In this document: in pieces, positions 44,708-54,262 of the stretch
Layout of the letters: each line of letters starts with the position of its first letter
How positions within the stretch are numbered: the stretch's first letter is position 1
Source of the DNA: Aridibacter sp965216195
Lineage (GTDB): Bacteria > Acidobacteriota > Blastocatellia > Pyrinomonadales > Pyrinomonadaceae
Assembly: GCA_965216195.1 (NCBI GenBank)
Contig: OZ244151.1
Location: 2,914,001-2,978,000, forward strand
Reading direction: 5' to 3'
DNA: 64,000 bases
Position numbers and translations under genes: made by a program
Notes under the pieces: model-generated
The model's database searches: none
Told to the model about the DNA's origin: nothing
What the model saw: the letters and a program-made list of their open reading frames with translations, nothing else

Positions 44708-45001
44708 TCAAACGACATATAATCGCTCGATATATTTTTCGGGGTTAAATTTTTCTTTCTTCCGGTTTACCAATAAGTATAAGACCGCTTCCCGATAGGT
44801 GTCCGCCGTTGGCTTTCCGGTAAAGCAAGGAGCTTCACCTTCTTCGAGGCTCAGATAACTAATCAAAACACTCATTAGCATCCACAAAAGAGTTTCCTCC
44901 ATTGTGCCAATCGGGTTGTGCTTAAAAATGACTTTCCGATCTGCATAAATGTCTTCACAAATTTTCGCAAACTCGGATTCAGATATCTTATTTGTGTCCA
45001 T
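44708..45001 (-). CDS. hypothetical small cytoplasmic protein
   Basis: ATG 45001 gives 97 residues (a TTG at 45013 is possible). The sequence MDTNKISESEFAKICEDIYA and later EETLLWMLMSVLISYLSLEE and DTYREAVLYLLVNRKKEKF looks alpha-helical and globular without signal peptide. No family is recognised. The stop lies just upstream of the PilZ promoter, so the two could share a transcript. No clear ribosome site. Confidence 0.55.
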   Translation of the reverse strand: MDTNKISESEFAKICEDIYADRKVIFKHNPIGTMEETLLWMLMSVLISYLSLEEGEAPCFTGKPTADTYREAVLYLLVNRKKEKFNPEKYIERLYVV

Positions 45002-45158
45002 AATGTCAGTCAAGAATCGGTAATTTTGTCACATTTTGGCGTCAATGCTCAAAGCGACCTCTCGGAAGCACTAAATTCATTACGCTCGAGTAAATTGAAA
45101 AACTGGCACGATTATTGATTTCAGTAATTGACAAAAGAAACTTGGGGGGAAGAAAGAC

Positions 45159-45377
45159 TTGGATCAAAGTGTCGATACTTCATTCGAAAAGCAAAGTGTA
45201 GTTAAGCGTGTTTTTGGGTGTTGGCATCTAAAAATGAGCCGACCAAAAACCGAGAATAAGGTTACTTATCGATATTGCATTAAGTGCGGTATGCGCAGAA
45301 ACTACGACCTCGAAACGTTCAAAAACCGCGGCTCGTTTTATAAGCCAACTGTTTCAGAGGAAATTTATTTCGTGTAA
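45159..45377 (+). CDS. small Cys-rich (zinc-ribbon-like) protein
   Basis: The 72-residue frame starts at TTG 45159 behind GGGGGAAGAAAG. Its middle has C-x-H-x4-SRPKT followed by YRYCIKCGMRRNYD, so a Cys/His pair and a CxxC could hold one zinc. The closing GSFYKP is reminiscent of short acidobacterial proteins of the form CxH...SRPFT...YxxCxxCG. Function unknown. The unusual TTG start is supported only by the purine-rich site before it. Confidence 0.6.
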   Translation: MDQSVDTSFEKQSVVKRVFGCWHLKMSRPKTENKVTYRYCIKCGMRRNYDLETFKNRGSFYKPTVSEEIYFV

Positions 45378-45462
45378 CGCTTGCGGAGCCTCTTCCCGAT
45401 TGCTCCGATAGGTACAATCTCTCGCCAACGAAAAACCCGGGTTCATATCGAAACCCTTTTTT

Positions 45463-45924
45463 TTATAACTCTTCTTCGTAAATCAGGTAGTTTGTCGCTC
45501 CCATACCAACCTTTTCATAAACCCTTTGAGCGTGTTCGTTTTCCTTTTCCACGTAAAGTCTAAAACCCCAAACGTCTATTCTTTTTTGAGCCAATCTCTT
45601 AACAAAATCGTAGAGCCCGCTGTAGATTTTCTGCCCACGCGCTTCAGGCAATATATAGACGCTCTGAATCCACCAAAACCAACCATTGCGCCAATCACTC
45701 CATTCAAATGTGATCATCAGGCAGCCGATAACCTCATTCGACTTGTTTTCCGCAACCACATAAAAACCTTTATCTTTCGACCCGAAAACTTCTTCTACTC
45801 CGCTCCTTATCGTTTTGTCTTCCAATCGCTTACCTTCGGTTTCAACCGCCATCGCTTGATTAAAAGCGGCTATCTTCTCTGAATCTTCTTCGTCGGCGAT
45901 TCTTATTCTGAATTCGGTTTGCAT
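45463..45924 (-). CDS. GNAT family N-acetyltransferase
   Basis: The 153-residue protein shows the GNAT plan: RIRIADEEDSEKIAAFNQAM as strand 1/helix 1, EVIGCLMITFEWSDWRNG as the central strands, then VYILPEARGQKIYSGLYDFV with the acetyl-CoA P-loop (Q/R-x-x-G-x-G/A like RGQKIYSGL) and a C-terminal RLYVEKENEHAQRVYEKVGM. It transfers an acetyl group to a small molecule or peptide amine; the substrate is unknown. It is convergent with the small Cys-rich gene and divergent from the DHH gene. Confidence 0.87.
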   Translation of the reverse strand: MQTEFRIRIADEEDSEKIAAFNQAMAVETEGKRLEDKTIRSGVEEVFGSKDKGFYVVAENKSNEVIGCLMITFEWSDWRNGWFWWIQSVYILPEARGQKIYSGLYDFVKRLAQKRIDVWGFRLYVEKENEHAQRVYEKVGMGATNYLIYEEEL

Positions 45925-45997
45925 ATTAAGTTTGATGTAGTCTTGACGAACTTCAGCTCGCCAACTATCCTTTAACGTTTGCTCGCACTTTGACTCT

Positions 45998-46957
45998 ATG
46001 AAACTTCGAATACTTTACCACGGCAACTGTTTTGACGGCGTTTCGTCTGCCGCAATTTTTACAAAATTCTACAGATCAAAAATAAACCCTGATGCAGATG
46101 TCTCTTACACCCCAACGATGCATCGCGCCGGCAATGCTTTTGATAAAGATCAGTTTGACGGAGACGAAAATGCCATCGTCGATTTTAAATACTGTGCAGA
46201 TGAGCGCCTTACATGGTGGTTTGATCATCATCAGTCTGCTTTTTTGTCAGAGGAAGACGAACAGCACTTTCTTGCCGATACTTCCGGGAAAAAACACCTC
46301 GACACAAAAAGTAAATCCTGCGCTGAGTTTATCGCCCGCATCGCTGAAGAGAAGTTTGGCTGGAAAGACGATTCTCTTACGGAGCTCATTGAGTGGGCAC
46401 ACGTAATCGATGGGGCGCTTTACGAAGACGCCGCACAATGCGTTGAACTCAAATCATCAGCACTTAAGTTAATGCAGGTGATCGAAGGTGAGAAAGATCC
46501 TAAATTCGTTGAGAAGATTATCCGTGATCTAATAGAAAAATCTCTCGATGAAGTTTTGGAAAGCGAGGAAGTCCAAGCGAAGCTCAAACCGATTCTCGAG
46601 CAGCATTGGGATACTGTCGATTTGATAAAAGAGCGAGCTGAATACTCACGAGGCGTTGTTAGCTTTGATCTCACTGACACGGAAATCGACGGTTACAATA
46701 AATTCATACCTTATTATTTTTATCCGCAAACCACTTATAATGTCGCGCTTACACAAAGCACTTTCCGCACAAAAATCTCGGTGGGCTCAAACCCATGGGC
46801 ACCGCGACCGCGCAAACACAACATCGCTGAAATATGCGAACGCTACGGAGGAGGAGGCCACGCCGTGGTTGGTGCTGTCTCCTTAAAACCCGAGGAACTC
46901 GATCTCGGCAAGAAATATATGTCTGAGATCATCGAAGAACTTCGATTTGAGAGCTAA
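45998..46957 (+). CDS. DHH family phosphoesterase-like protein
   Basis: The 319-residue protein starts LRILYHGNCFDGVSSAAIF (motif I Asp), has IVDFKYC (motif II) and LTWWFDHHQSAF, the DHH motif III, and near the C-terminus RYGGGGHAVVGAVSL, the GGGH of a DHHA1-like domain. Catalytic Asp and His residues for two metals are present. Relatives act on oligoribonucleotides, cyclic dinucleotides or phosphoanhydrides (NrnA, Pde and exopolyphosphatase groups); which one cannot be told. A terminator follows at 46964-46987. Confidence 0.88.
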   Translation: MKLRILYHGNCFDGVSSAAIFTKFYRSKINPDADVSYTPTMHRAGNAFDKDQFDGDENAIVDFKYCADERLTWWFDHHQSAFLSEEDEQHFLADTSGKKHLDTKSKSCAEFIARIAEEKFGWKDDSLTELIEWAHVIDGALYEDAAQCVELKSSALKLMQVIEGEKDPKFVEKIIRDLIEKSLDEVLESEEVQAKLKPILEQHWDTVDLIKERAEYSRGVVSFDLTDTEIDGYNKFIPYYFYPQTTYNVALTQSTFRTKISVGSNPWAPRPRKHNIAEICERYGGGGHAVVGAVSLKPEELDLGKKYMSEIIEELRFES

Positions 46958-46963
46958 CCGTAG

Positions 46964-46987
46964 CGCAGGCTGTTAGCCTGCTTTTTT
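46964..46987 (+). terminator. rho-independent terminator of the DHH gene
   Basis: GCAGGCT-GTT-AGCCTGC forms a 7-bp perfect stem followed by seven T. The following bases to 47054 are GC-rich without a gene. Confidence 0.88.
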
Positions 46988-47054
46988 TATCCGGGAAGCC
47001 ACCTAAAGGCGGGACTCCGAACGGGAACGCAGGCGGGGACGCATACCCTCCAGT

Positions 47055-50000
47055 CTACTTCACTTCAAACCTCAGCGGTGCAACCAATGCCCTAGCTTCA
47101 TCATTGTAATAGTCATAAACAACCGATGCCGGCGTCTGTGCCTTTATTCCGTAACGAGGTTTGAATTTAAAGCTAAACTCCGTTCCGCCCGGTCTTGCCC
47201 ACATATAAACAATTATTCTGTCGGGCAAAATATCGTAACGGCTCAAACTCCAATCTTTTTTGAACGCATCTTCCAAAGATTCTCGGTCGACATCCGCTCC
47301 GGGTGGAATCCCGATTTCCGCCAAAAGCATTCCGTAGCCGCGAAAGCCTATTCTTTCTGCTTTAACGTCGCACGCTACTTCTTCCATAATCTCAATATTT
47401 AACTTATCGCAGCTATAATCAAGCCGAATTTGCCGAGATTGATTTGTATTACGATTTGAAATATTTGCTTCTTGCCAATCAACATAATGCTCTTGAACGA
47501 CTTGTGCCATAATCATTGAATTGTCGCCCGTTTTGATCTCAATGCGATTATTTCTAGGGGTGAGTCGTGAAGAAGTTTCCAGGTTAATTGGAGATGCCAA
47601 AACATCAACCGGCGGAAGTTCAAAGCTTCTTATTTTCTGTCCACTGACAAAAACTTCGGCAATTCTTTTTGATGAAACATCCGTTTTTTTAACACTTCCC
47701 AAAGTTGCCAGAAACGCATCCAAAACATTTACGGTCGTCTGCGTCGAATACCAAACGCCGAAGCGATCTTTGTTTTTCAGCAAAAACTGCGTTCCCTTTC
47801 CGATCAAACTTTCATACTTTGCATCCCCAATTTTGTTCAATAATTGTAAAACGAGTGCGGTAGTTTCGATTCTTCCGGCTTTACCCCAACCGTAAAACGG
47901 CGTGTTTGTTTCGAGTTTCCAGTAAACTCCGTTTCCTTCGGAAATCGCCATTGCAGCCAATTTTTTTGCAACAATTTTGGCATTTTCGATTCTACCGTTT
48001 TCAGCTGAAGCCAAACCGAGAAGTGACAATGCGTAAGGTTCGTCAATTTCTTCATTTCGTGCTTTTAAATACGCCAAAGCTTTTCGCATCGAACTCTCAT
48101 TTCCCGATTTCGCCACCGCCAAAGTCCTTGCAATGTAAGAAGTTAGCATTTTCGTGCGGTTTCTGTCTTCGTTTCTTTCCCAGCTATATTTTTTCGTCCA
48201 GCTTCCGTCCGCACGTTGCTCATTTATCAGCCAATCTTCGGCACGTTTGATGACATTTTCATCAACTTTGATTTGAGATTTTGCATCGTTCAAAAAGCGA
48301 ATTGCATAAGCCGTCAAAGCAATATCTGCCGCTTCATTTCCGCCCCAATACGAAAAGCCGCCGCTCGAAACTTGGTAGCCAAGCAATCTTTCATAACCCT
48401 TTTTCAAGAATTTGTTTGCAACTTTTCGCAATTTGTTTTCTTTCGGCGTGAATTTCAAAATCATCAAATTTGGATAAGTCGAAGAAATCGTTTGCTCGCC
48501 GCAGCCATATGGTCTTTGCAGCAATCCTTCGACGGATTCAACAACGTGAGCGAGCAAATTCGGATAGATTTTCAGAGTTGCTCTTGGTGTATTGACAATC
48601 GCGTTGGCAGGAAAATCAACCTGAAACTCAGCATTTTGCCGGAAAAGTTTCGATTCGGTTTTCACAATTTCCTGTCCATTTGGACGAACGGTTACAGGTT
48701 TTTCAATCGCATCCGAATCCGTTTCAGCGATCGCCGTGACCGTTTGTTTCCCATCTTTGATAAACTTTTCGGCTTTAAAGCCAAACACAGCATTTTCCGA
48801 TTTGCCTTTCTCAACCTCGATTTTCTTAGTTTGTGCGTCTGACACACTTCCTGGAGTGCGTGTTTCTGCATTAAGAAACGAAAACCAATCCGATTTTGCC
48901 ATCGTTACATCAACTTTTTGTTTTGATTTTGTGTAGTTTCTTATTTGTGTCGGTAAATGTATCTCATCGCCTTCGGTCAAAAATTTCGGCGGCTCGAGAT
49001 CAACAAAAAACGGCTGAAACGCTTGAACCTCTTTTTCCGCCACGCCTATTTTTCCTGTTTTGGTTGAGGCAATCGTGTAAAGTTTCCAGGTCGTAATGTT
49101 GTCCGCCATCTTAAACTTGATTTCTGCCTTTCCGTCTTTGTTGGTGATAACTTCCGGACTCCAAAGCAAGGTTTCGGGAAAATACTCACGCAAACGCGGC
49201 GTGGATTTCTCGCGAAAAGGAACTAATTTTCCAAATTCGTCCTGTACAAACTTCTTGCCGTCTATTTCGATTATTTCATTCATTGCTTTTTGTCGTGCAA
49301 CACCGGATTTTAACCTGAGCAAAGACTCAGTATCCGCTCCATTCGGCAGGGTCGCAACCTGTTCAGAGGTAACAGTTGATACGATTTTACTTTCTTGCGT
49401 ATCAATGTTTTCACTTCCCGCCATAACATCAACAGTCGCATTTGCTCCCGCGGGCGATAAGCTTAAATCTACGTCTGTTGTAGTGTTTGCCTTAACAGGA
49501 ATTCCAGACTGAACAGTTGTGCTAAAACCCGCTGCCTGAGCTTTAACCTCGTAATTTCCAACCGCAAGATTAGAAATTAGATATTTTCCTTCGTTGTTTG
49601 TTGTAACGGTTCGACTTTGCTGAGTTTCTTCATTTGTTGCAATAACATTCGCTCCCGGAACTACCGCACCTGTTGCGTCCGTAACCATTCCCCTTATTGC
49701 TCCCGTTCCGCTTTTGAAAACGATTTTCTTGATCTTAACTTTCGGTCTTTTGTCGTCTTTTGTTTGTTCGGAAATAACGAATAAATATTGTGCGATTGTG
49801 AAATCATCGTAATAACCTTTCACGCCATCCTTGCCGCGACTTCGTAGAGTAAATTCAACAACCTCTTGAGTTACGGGTGTTATTTTCTTGTGTTGAGTTG
49901 TTTCTTTTTCGCCGTATTTGCTGACGTTTTCGATTTCAACCTTGTCTGCATATCGTGAGAATTGTCGTTTTCTTAAATAAAGTTTTTGATCGTAGCCGTC

Positions 50001-53000
50001 TTTTATTTTCCCAAACTCAACGCCGTTTTCGGCTAAAACCTTGATGAATTCTTTTTCATTCAGAGGCTTCGTTTTTGAAATTTGCAAGACTTCGGCGATT
50101 TTTTCCTCGATTTTTTTGAAGTAATCAATTCGATTTGTCCAAACATCAAAATCGTCGCCACGCCAAGTGCGTTTTTCATAAACTCCGTTTTTGCCCAAAC
50201 TACGAATCCTCGTTTGATAATGTCTTTTGTTTACCTCAAAAAATATCTTATACGGACGACCAAAACGGTCTTTTAGTTCGGAAAGTCCAAGCTCTTGCAA
50301 AAGCATTTTTTCATCACGTATAAATCCGCCCGTTCGCTCATGATAATTTTTAACTGCTAAATCAATTTTCGTTCCCAGAGGTTTTATGTAGTTAAAACTC
50401 AGGCTCGAAACTGCAAAATCATCTTTGGTGTTAAATTGTTTGTCAGCTCCTGCGGTTTTTATTGCAAGGGTATTTTGAGTTTTTACAACATCAAAAACAG
50501 CCTTGTATTTTTGTCCCCAAGGGTCTCGTAAATTCTCCAAACTCAGACTACTTTCGCCCAAAATCTTTGCCAGCGATTCTCCGTTCGTCGGGTGTCTGAA
50601 ATTTTTGTTCTTGTAAGTTTCTTTTAAAGCCGCTTCAATTGGCGAGAACTGTTTACTAAAATATTTTTGATAGACGGATTTTGCGTCAGTCTCATAATTT
50701 CGGCTGTGAAAAATGTTTGGATAATAATAGCTATCGCGTAAAATCACTTCTGCAACAAGTTGTATTTCATCGGAAATCGGTTTGGATAAGTCCAATTCGT
50801 TCAAATCTTTAACGCTGATGCTTCCAAAAGATTCTCCGTAACCAAGCCAACCCTGAAAATTGCTGAACATTCCGCCAAAATCTGCATCGGTTTTGGCACG
50901 TTCTTCAACCGCTTTGTCAAAAACTACCACGCCTAAAGCACTTTCAATCGCATTTCCGACGGTATCCAAAACACTAAATTTTACCTTTGCTTCTTCGGTA
51001 GGTTTGTAAGTCGCTTTGTTAAAATTTGCTTCAATTTGTAGGTTTTGCGGAGTCGGAAAAATTACTCCTCGTCCTGTGCGAATCACGTCTTCATCTTCAT
51101 CCTCAAAATACGCTGCGATTTTTAATTCACCTTGAAAGTTTTCTTGATATGGAATTTTGAGTTTGGCTCTTCCATTCTCGAGGCTTACGAAGTACGAATC
51201 AACTACCGACCAACCTTTGACGACATCAACATAAACCAAGCCTTTTTGAGCCGAGGAATTTATATTAGCCTTGATGCTTTCGCCTGGTTTATAAATTGTC
51301 TTTTCTGTTTCAATTTGTATAGATTCATCTTCGTCATCATCAAATTCCAATTCCGCATCACCATCACCACCATGAGTTCCCTTATTGCCTTTTTTATCCT
51401 TAGCGATGAGAGCGATATCCATATAATCGTCTTCGTCAATGAATTTCGGACGGTCAAATTTTAATTTTCCTGCACCAAAAGAGTTCGTTTTGATTTTTTG
51501 GATTGTCCGAAATTGCTTATCATCGTCATCATCTTCGCGTCCTTTAAATTCAACTTCACAAATGGCTGGCGAGCCGTCCGCATAAAACGTAGAGACATAA
51601 GCAGTAACGGGCATTTTTGCATTGATGTTATATGCTTCGCCGATAAAATAGACATGGATAGATTCTTTTGTAACCCTTATATCAAAACGTCTCTGCTCGG
51701 TTTTGTTGGTGGTCAAATCAGTAAAATACGCCGTGAAATTTAAGTCTCTAAACTTATCGTAATCATCGTCTGATAAGTCTTCGTGTGCCTTCTTCAGGTC
51801 AATTTTCGCAATAAACTTCCCTTCAGAATCAACCTCGCCTTCGCGGACTTGTCCTTCATCAATATCGTATTTTTGCTCATGCCAATTCCATTCGCGGCTT
51901 TTCTCCTCGACGACGCGAACCTTTCCTTTCGTAACGGGTTTGCCAAATAAATAATCTGCCCGAACTTCAATTTCTGCCTCGTTCTCTTCGGGCAAATAGA
52001 AATCTTTGTCCAATTTTGGTTTTACGACAAAATTGGGTAAATCGTAGCGAGAAACTTTTACTTTTTGATAACCAAAATAATCACGGCCGGCGGATTTAAC
52101 GCGAATTTTGTAATCTCCCAATTTTGCATTTTCGGGAATTTTCCAAGCAATGTTTGCTACTCCAAATTCCGACGTTGTAACCGTTTCTTTGTAAAGCAAG
52201 GTGCCTTCTTCGTCTTCGATTCTAAAATCAACATCTTCGTTCGCAACAACCGTTTTTTCTTCAGCACCCTTTAACAAAACGCCCCGGACCTTTAAATCCT
52301 GTTCCGGCTGATAAATTGGTTTATCGGTCAACATCAGAAAGCTGAAATCTCCCGTTAAATTCATAATGCTTTCGGTCGCTTCACGAATAAGTCCATTTTT
52401 TTTGCCGAGAACCTTTAACTCGCCATCATCGTCAAGTTCGGCTTCGGTTGGAATCTTAAAATCCAAAACCGCAAAACCGTTCTCATCTGTTTTGCCGGCG
52501 GCGTTAAAGATTAAATCATCTTTTTCTTCATCTTTAAGTTCTAGTTTCAGCCTTGCGGTAACTCGAACACCTTTTACGGGAGCTTTGTTCAAAGGATTTA
52601 TTGCCCTAACGCGACTTCGATAGTTCATTCCTGAAAGTATTTGGTCAGTCGCAATTACGCGAAGCTCATAATTTCCTCTAACGAGTTCGGAAAGCGAGAC
52701 GATTTCCGACTTCATACCAATTTTCAAACGAAGTCGATACCAGATAATTTCGTCTTCATCCGTTTCCAAAAGGTCTCCGAGCGGTAGCGAAAATTTATAT
52801 GTTTTCTTACCCTTTTTAATTTTCACGTTGTCGGAAATCATTGCCCGAACTTTGTTTTCTCTATCCAGTAATTCGAGTGAAAAAACGGTTTTGAGACTAT
52901 TGTTCAAATGCTCAAAAACCAACTTTGCATCCGCCGTTTTTTTGTTTAAGACAATGCTAGATTCCGATGTTTTCAGCGTCTGTGCCTGAGTCGAAAAATG

Positions 53001-53045
53001 ACACATTAAGCACATTGCTATCAAAGCGATAACTCTAAGTCGCAT
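47055..53045 (-). CDS. giant alpha-2-macroglobulin family protein with inserted modules
   Basis: The 1996-residue protein has a signal peptide (to about residue 21, STQAQ) but no lipobox. Macroglobulin domains include TDKPIYQPEQDLKVRG near residue 240. Between about 840 and 1085 lie two or three GspG-pseudopilin-like segments (DPWGQKYKAVF...NTKDDF; DRFGRPYKIFF...RGDDF; DGYDQKLYL...GYYDDF). From about 1115 to 1200 there is a carboxypeptidase-regulatory domain (VTDATGAVVPGANVIATNEE) followed by a TonB-plug-like stretch (PNGADTESLLRLKSGVA). The thioester motif GCGEQ is intact with Cys1515 and Gln1518. It likely traps foreign proteases at the cell surface. GAGGTAAG precedes the ATG. Confidence 0.92.
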   Translation of the reverse strand: MRLRVIALIAMCLMCHFSTQAQTLKTSESSIVLNKKTADAKLVFEHLNNSLKTVFSLELLDRENKVRAMISDNVKIKKGKKTYKFSLPLGDLLETDEDEIIWYRLRLKIGMKSEIVSLSELVRGNYELRVIATDQILSGMNYRSRVRAINPLNKAPVKGVRVTARLKLELKDEEKDDLIFNAAGKTDENGFAVLDFKIPTEAELDDDGELKVLGKKNGLIREATESIMNLTGDFSFLMLTDKPIYQPEQDLKVRGVLLKGAEEKTVVANEDVDFRIEDEEGTLLYKETVTTSEFGVANIAWKIPENAKLGDYKIRVKSAGRDYFGYQKVKVSRYDLPNFVVKPKLDKDFYLPEENEAEIEVRADYLFGKPVTKGKVRVVEEKSREWNWHEQKYDIDEGQVREGEVDSEGKFIAKIDLKKAHEDLSDDDYDKFRDLNFTAYFTDLTTNKTEQRRFDIRVTKESIHVYFIGEAYNINAKMPVTAYVSTFYADGSPAICEVEFKGREDDDDDKQFRTIQKIKTNSFGAGKLKFDRPKFIDEDDYMDIALIAKDKKGNKGTHGGDGDAELEFDDDEDESIQIETEKTIYKPGESIKANINSSAQKGLVYVDVVKGWSVVDSYFVSLENGRAKLKIPYQENFQGELKIAAYFEDEDEDVIRTGRGVIFPTPQNLQIEANFNKATYKPTEEAKVKFSVLDTVGNAIESALGVVVFDKAVEERAKTDADFGGMFSNFQGWLGYGESFGSISVKDLNELDLSKPISDEIQLVAEVILRDSYYYPNIFHSRNYETDAKSVYQKYFSKQFSPIEAALKETYKNKNFRHPTNGESLAKILGESSLSLENLRDPWGQKYKAVFDVVKTQNTLAIKTAGADKQFNTKDDFAVSSLSFNYIKPLGTKIDLAVKNYHERTGGFIRDEKMLLQELGLSELKDRFGRPYKIFFEVNKRHYQTRIRSLGKNGVYEKRTWRGDDFDVWTNRIDYFKKIEEKIAEVLQISKTKPLNEKEFIKVLAENGVEFGKIKDGYDQKLYLRKRQFSRYADKVEIENVSKYGEKETTQHKKITPVTQEVVEFTLRSRGKDGVKGYYDDFTIAQYLFVISEQTKDDKRPKVKIKKIVFKSGTGAIRGMVTDATGAVVPGANVIATNEETQQSRTVTTNNEGKYLISNLAVGNYEVKAQAAGFSTTVQSGIPVKANTTTDVDLSLSPAGANATVDVMAGSENIDTQESKIVSTVTSEQVATLPNGADTESLLRLKSGVARQKAMNEIIEIDGKKFVQDEFGKLVPFREKSTPRLREYFPETLLWSPEVITNKDGKAEIKFKMADNITTWKLYTIASTKTGKIGVAEKEVQAFQPFFVDLEPPKFLTEGDEIHLPTQIRNYTKSKQKVDVTMAKSDWFSFLNAETRTPGSVSDAQTKKIEVEKGKSENAVFGFKAEKFIKDGKQTVTAIAETDSDAIEKPVTVRPNGQEIVKTESKLFRQNAEFQVDFPANAIVNTPRATLKIYPNLLAHVVESVEGLLQRPYGCGEQTISSTYPNLMILKFTPKENKLRKVANKFLKKGYERLLGYQVSSGGFSYWGGNEAADIALTAYAIRFLNDAKSQIKVDENVIKRAEDWLINEQRADGSWTKKYSWERNEDRNRTKMLTSYIARTLAVAKSGNESSMRKALAYLKARNEEIDEPYALSLLGLASAENGRIENAKIVAKKLAAMAISEGNGVYWKLETNTPFYGWGKAGRIETTALVLQLLNKIGDAKYESLIGKGTQFLLKNKDRFGVWYSTQTTVNVLDAFLATLGSVKKTDVSSKRIAEVFVSGQKIRSFELPPVDVLASPINLETSSRLTPRNNRIEIKTGDNSMIMAQVVQEHYVDWQEANISNRNTNQSRQIRLDYSCDKLNIEIMEEVACDVKAERIGFRGYGMLLAEIGIPPGADVDRESLEDAFKKDWSLSRYDILPDRIIVYMWARPGGTEFSFKFKPRYGIKAQTPASVVYDYYNDEARALVAPLRFEVK

Positions 53046-53158
53046 AACAACTTACCTCAAATTATTTGAATTAATTGAGTTTCGTGAAACTTGTCTTGTG
53101 AGATGCGTCGGGTTTTTGTATCGGTTGCTTTCACGGCGATTTTCATATTCTCGGATTT

Positions 53159-53188
53159 CTTGTCATAAACGCTATATCCTCGGTGTTT
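53159..53188 (+). promoter_or_regulatory. candidate alternative-sigma promoter, copy 1
   Basis: CTTGTCATAAA, 11 bases, then CGGTGTTT. The same layout recurs at 54187-54216 ahead of the paralogous gene, with the same 46-base gap to the ATG. It resembles an ECF-type promoter, but the sigma factor is not in the window. Confidence 0.55.
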
Positions 53189-53234
53189 CCTTATCAGAAC
53201 CACTTAAGAAGATAATTTTCGGAGGCTACTAACA

Positions 53235-54101
53235 ATGACAAGAAATCTAAGATACGTTTTCCTATTGAGCGTTTTGCTGCTATTTGGCTGTTCGGCAATT
53301 GCGAGCGACCGGGCTGCAGAAATCAAGGAGTTTCAACCTCAAAATACTGACGGCAAATACGAATTTTGCAAAAAGAACCACTCATGGTCTTACAACGGCA
53401 GAAAGCAGGCGACTGCTAAAGAACTGAGGGAAATCAAAATGTCTGCAACAGAATTGCTTACAGTCGATGGACGCAAGAATGGCGGAATTAGTGTAAAAGG
53501 TGAGAACCGTAGCGACGTTTTGATAAAAGCTTGCGTGAGAGCATCAGGCGATACGCAGCAAGATGCTGATAATTTGCTCAAAAATATAAGGATTTCAAGA
53601 GGCTCGGTAGTAAAAGCCGAACATTTAGACGAGGACGCGAAGTTTTCTGTTTCATATCAAATCCTTGTTCCTAGATCTACAGACCTAAAACTAATAGCGC
53701 GTAATGGCGGAATCTCTATAAAGGGAGTTAGTGGTAATCTGGAATTCGAAACAAGAAATGGCGGAGTAAGCTTAAGCGAGGTAGGCGGAAGCGTTAAAGG
53801 CTTTACGCGCAATGGCGGTGTTTCGGTGAAACTAACCGGAAATCGTTTTAACGGGAGCGGACTAGATGTCGAGACCCGCAATGGCGGAGTTAGTTTGTCG
53901 CTACCGGCTAATTTCTCTGCAGACGTCGAGACCGGAACAGTCAACGGCGGGCTAAAAAGCGACTTCGCTGAGCTAAAAGCTGAGAAAAAAGGGCGTTGGT
54001 ATCGTGCGAAACAGATCAATGCAAAAATCAATGGCGGTGGACCAAAGATTCGCGTCGTTACGACAAATGGCGGCGTACGAATAAAATCATCCGAAGAATA
54101 A
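53235..54101 (+). CDS. DUF4097-like envelope lipoprotein with NGG repeats (copy 1)
   Basis: The 288-residue product has a lipoprotein-like signal MTRNLRYVFLLSVLLLFGC (lipobox LFGC at ~16-19). A region of about 150 residues repeats the motif NGGIS/NGGVS roughly every 15-20 residues (KNGGISVKGENRS, RNGGISIKGVSG, RNGGVSLSEVGG, RNGGVSVKLTG), typical of the DUF4097 beta-solenoid fold. It is probably a periplasmic or outer-membrane structural protein. It is homologous to the next gene and shares its promoter layout; GGAGG stands upstream of the ATG. Confidence 0.8.
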   Translation: MTRNLRYVFLLSVLLLFGCSAIASDRAAEIKEFQPQNTDGKYEFCKKNHSWSYNGRKQATAKELREIKMSATELLTVDGRKNGGISVKGENRSDVLIKACVRASGDTQQDADNLLKNIRISRGSVVKAEHLDEDAKFSVSYQILVPRSTDLKLIARNGGISIKGVSGNLEFETRNGGVSLSEVGGSVKGFTRNGGVSVKLTGNRFNGSGLDVETRNGGVSLSLPANFSADVETGTVNGGLKSDFAELKAEKKGRWYRAKQINAKINGGGPKIRVVTTNGGVRIKSSEE

Positions 54102-54186
54102 CTCCTCTTTTTTGTTTGATTTTTTTGGGAACGTAGAGACTTAAAGATCTGCGTTACTTTTTTGCGTCCCGATCTCCCCAGAAATC

Positions 54187-54216
54187 TTGTCACAAAATCG
54201 CGTGCTCCGGTGTTTT
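54187..54216 (+). promoter_or_regulatory. candidate alternative-sigma promoter, copy 2
   Basis: CTTGTCACAAA, 11 bases, then CGGTGTTT, matching 53159-53188 in both boxes, spacer length and distance to the ATG. Confidence 0.55.
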
Positions 54217-54262
54217 GTTTTTAGAAGCAGAATCAGAAAAAAGATCGGAGGATCACAAAAGA

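Noticed and set aside
46981..47054. GC-rich bases after the DHH terminator as a possible third repeat type
   Set aside because: Only one copy was seen and no clear internal symmetry, so no repeat call is made.
48216..48842. 208-codon + strand ORF antisense to the alpha-2-macroglobulin gene
   Set aside because: Codon composition is poor and no start signal is present; the minus strand is clearly coding, including the thioester region.
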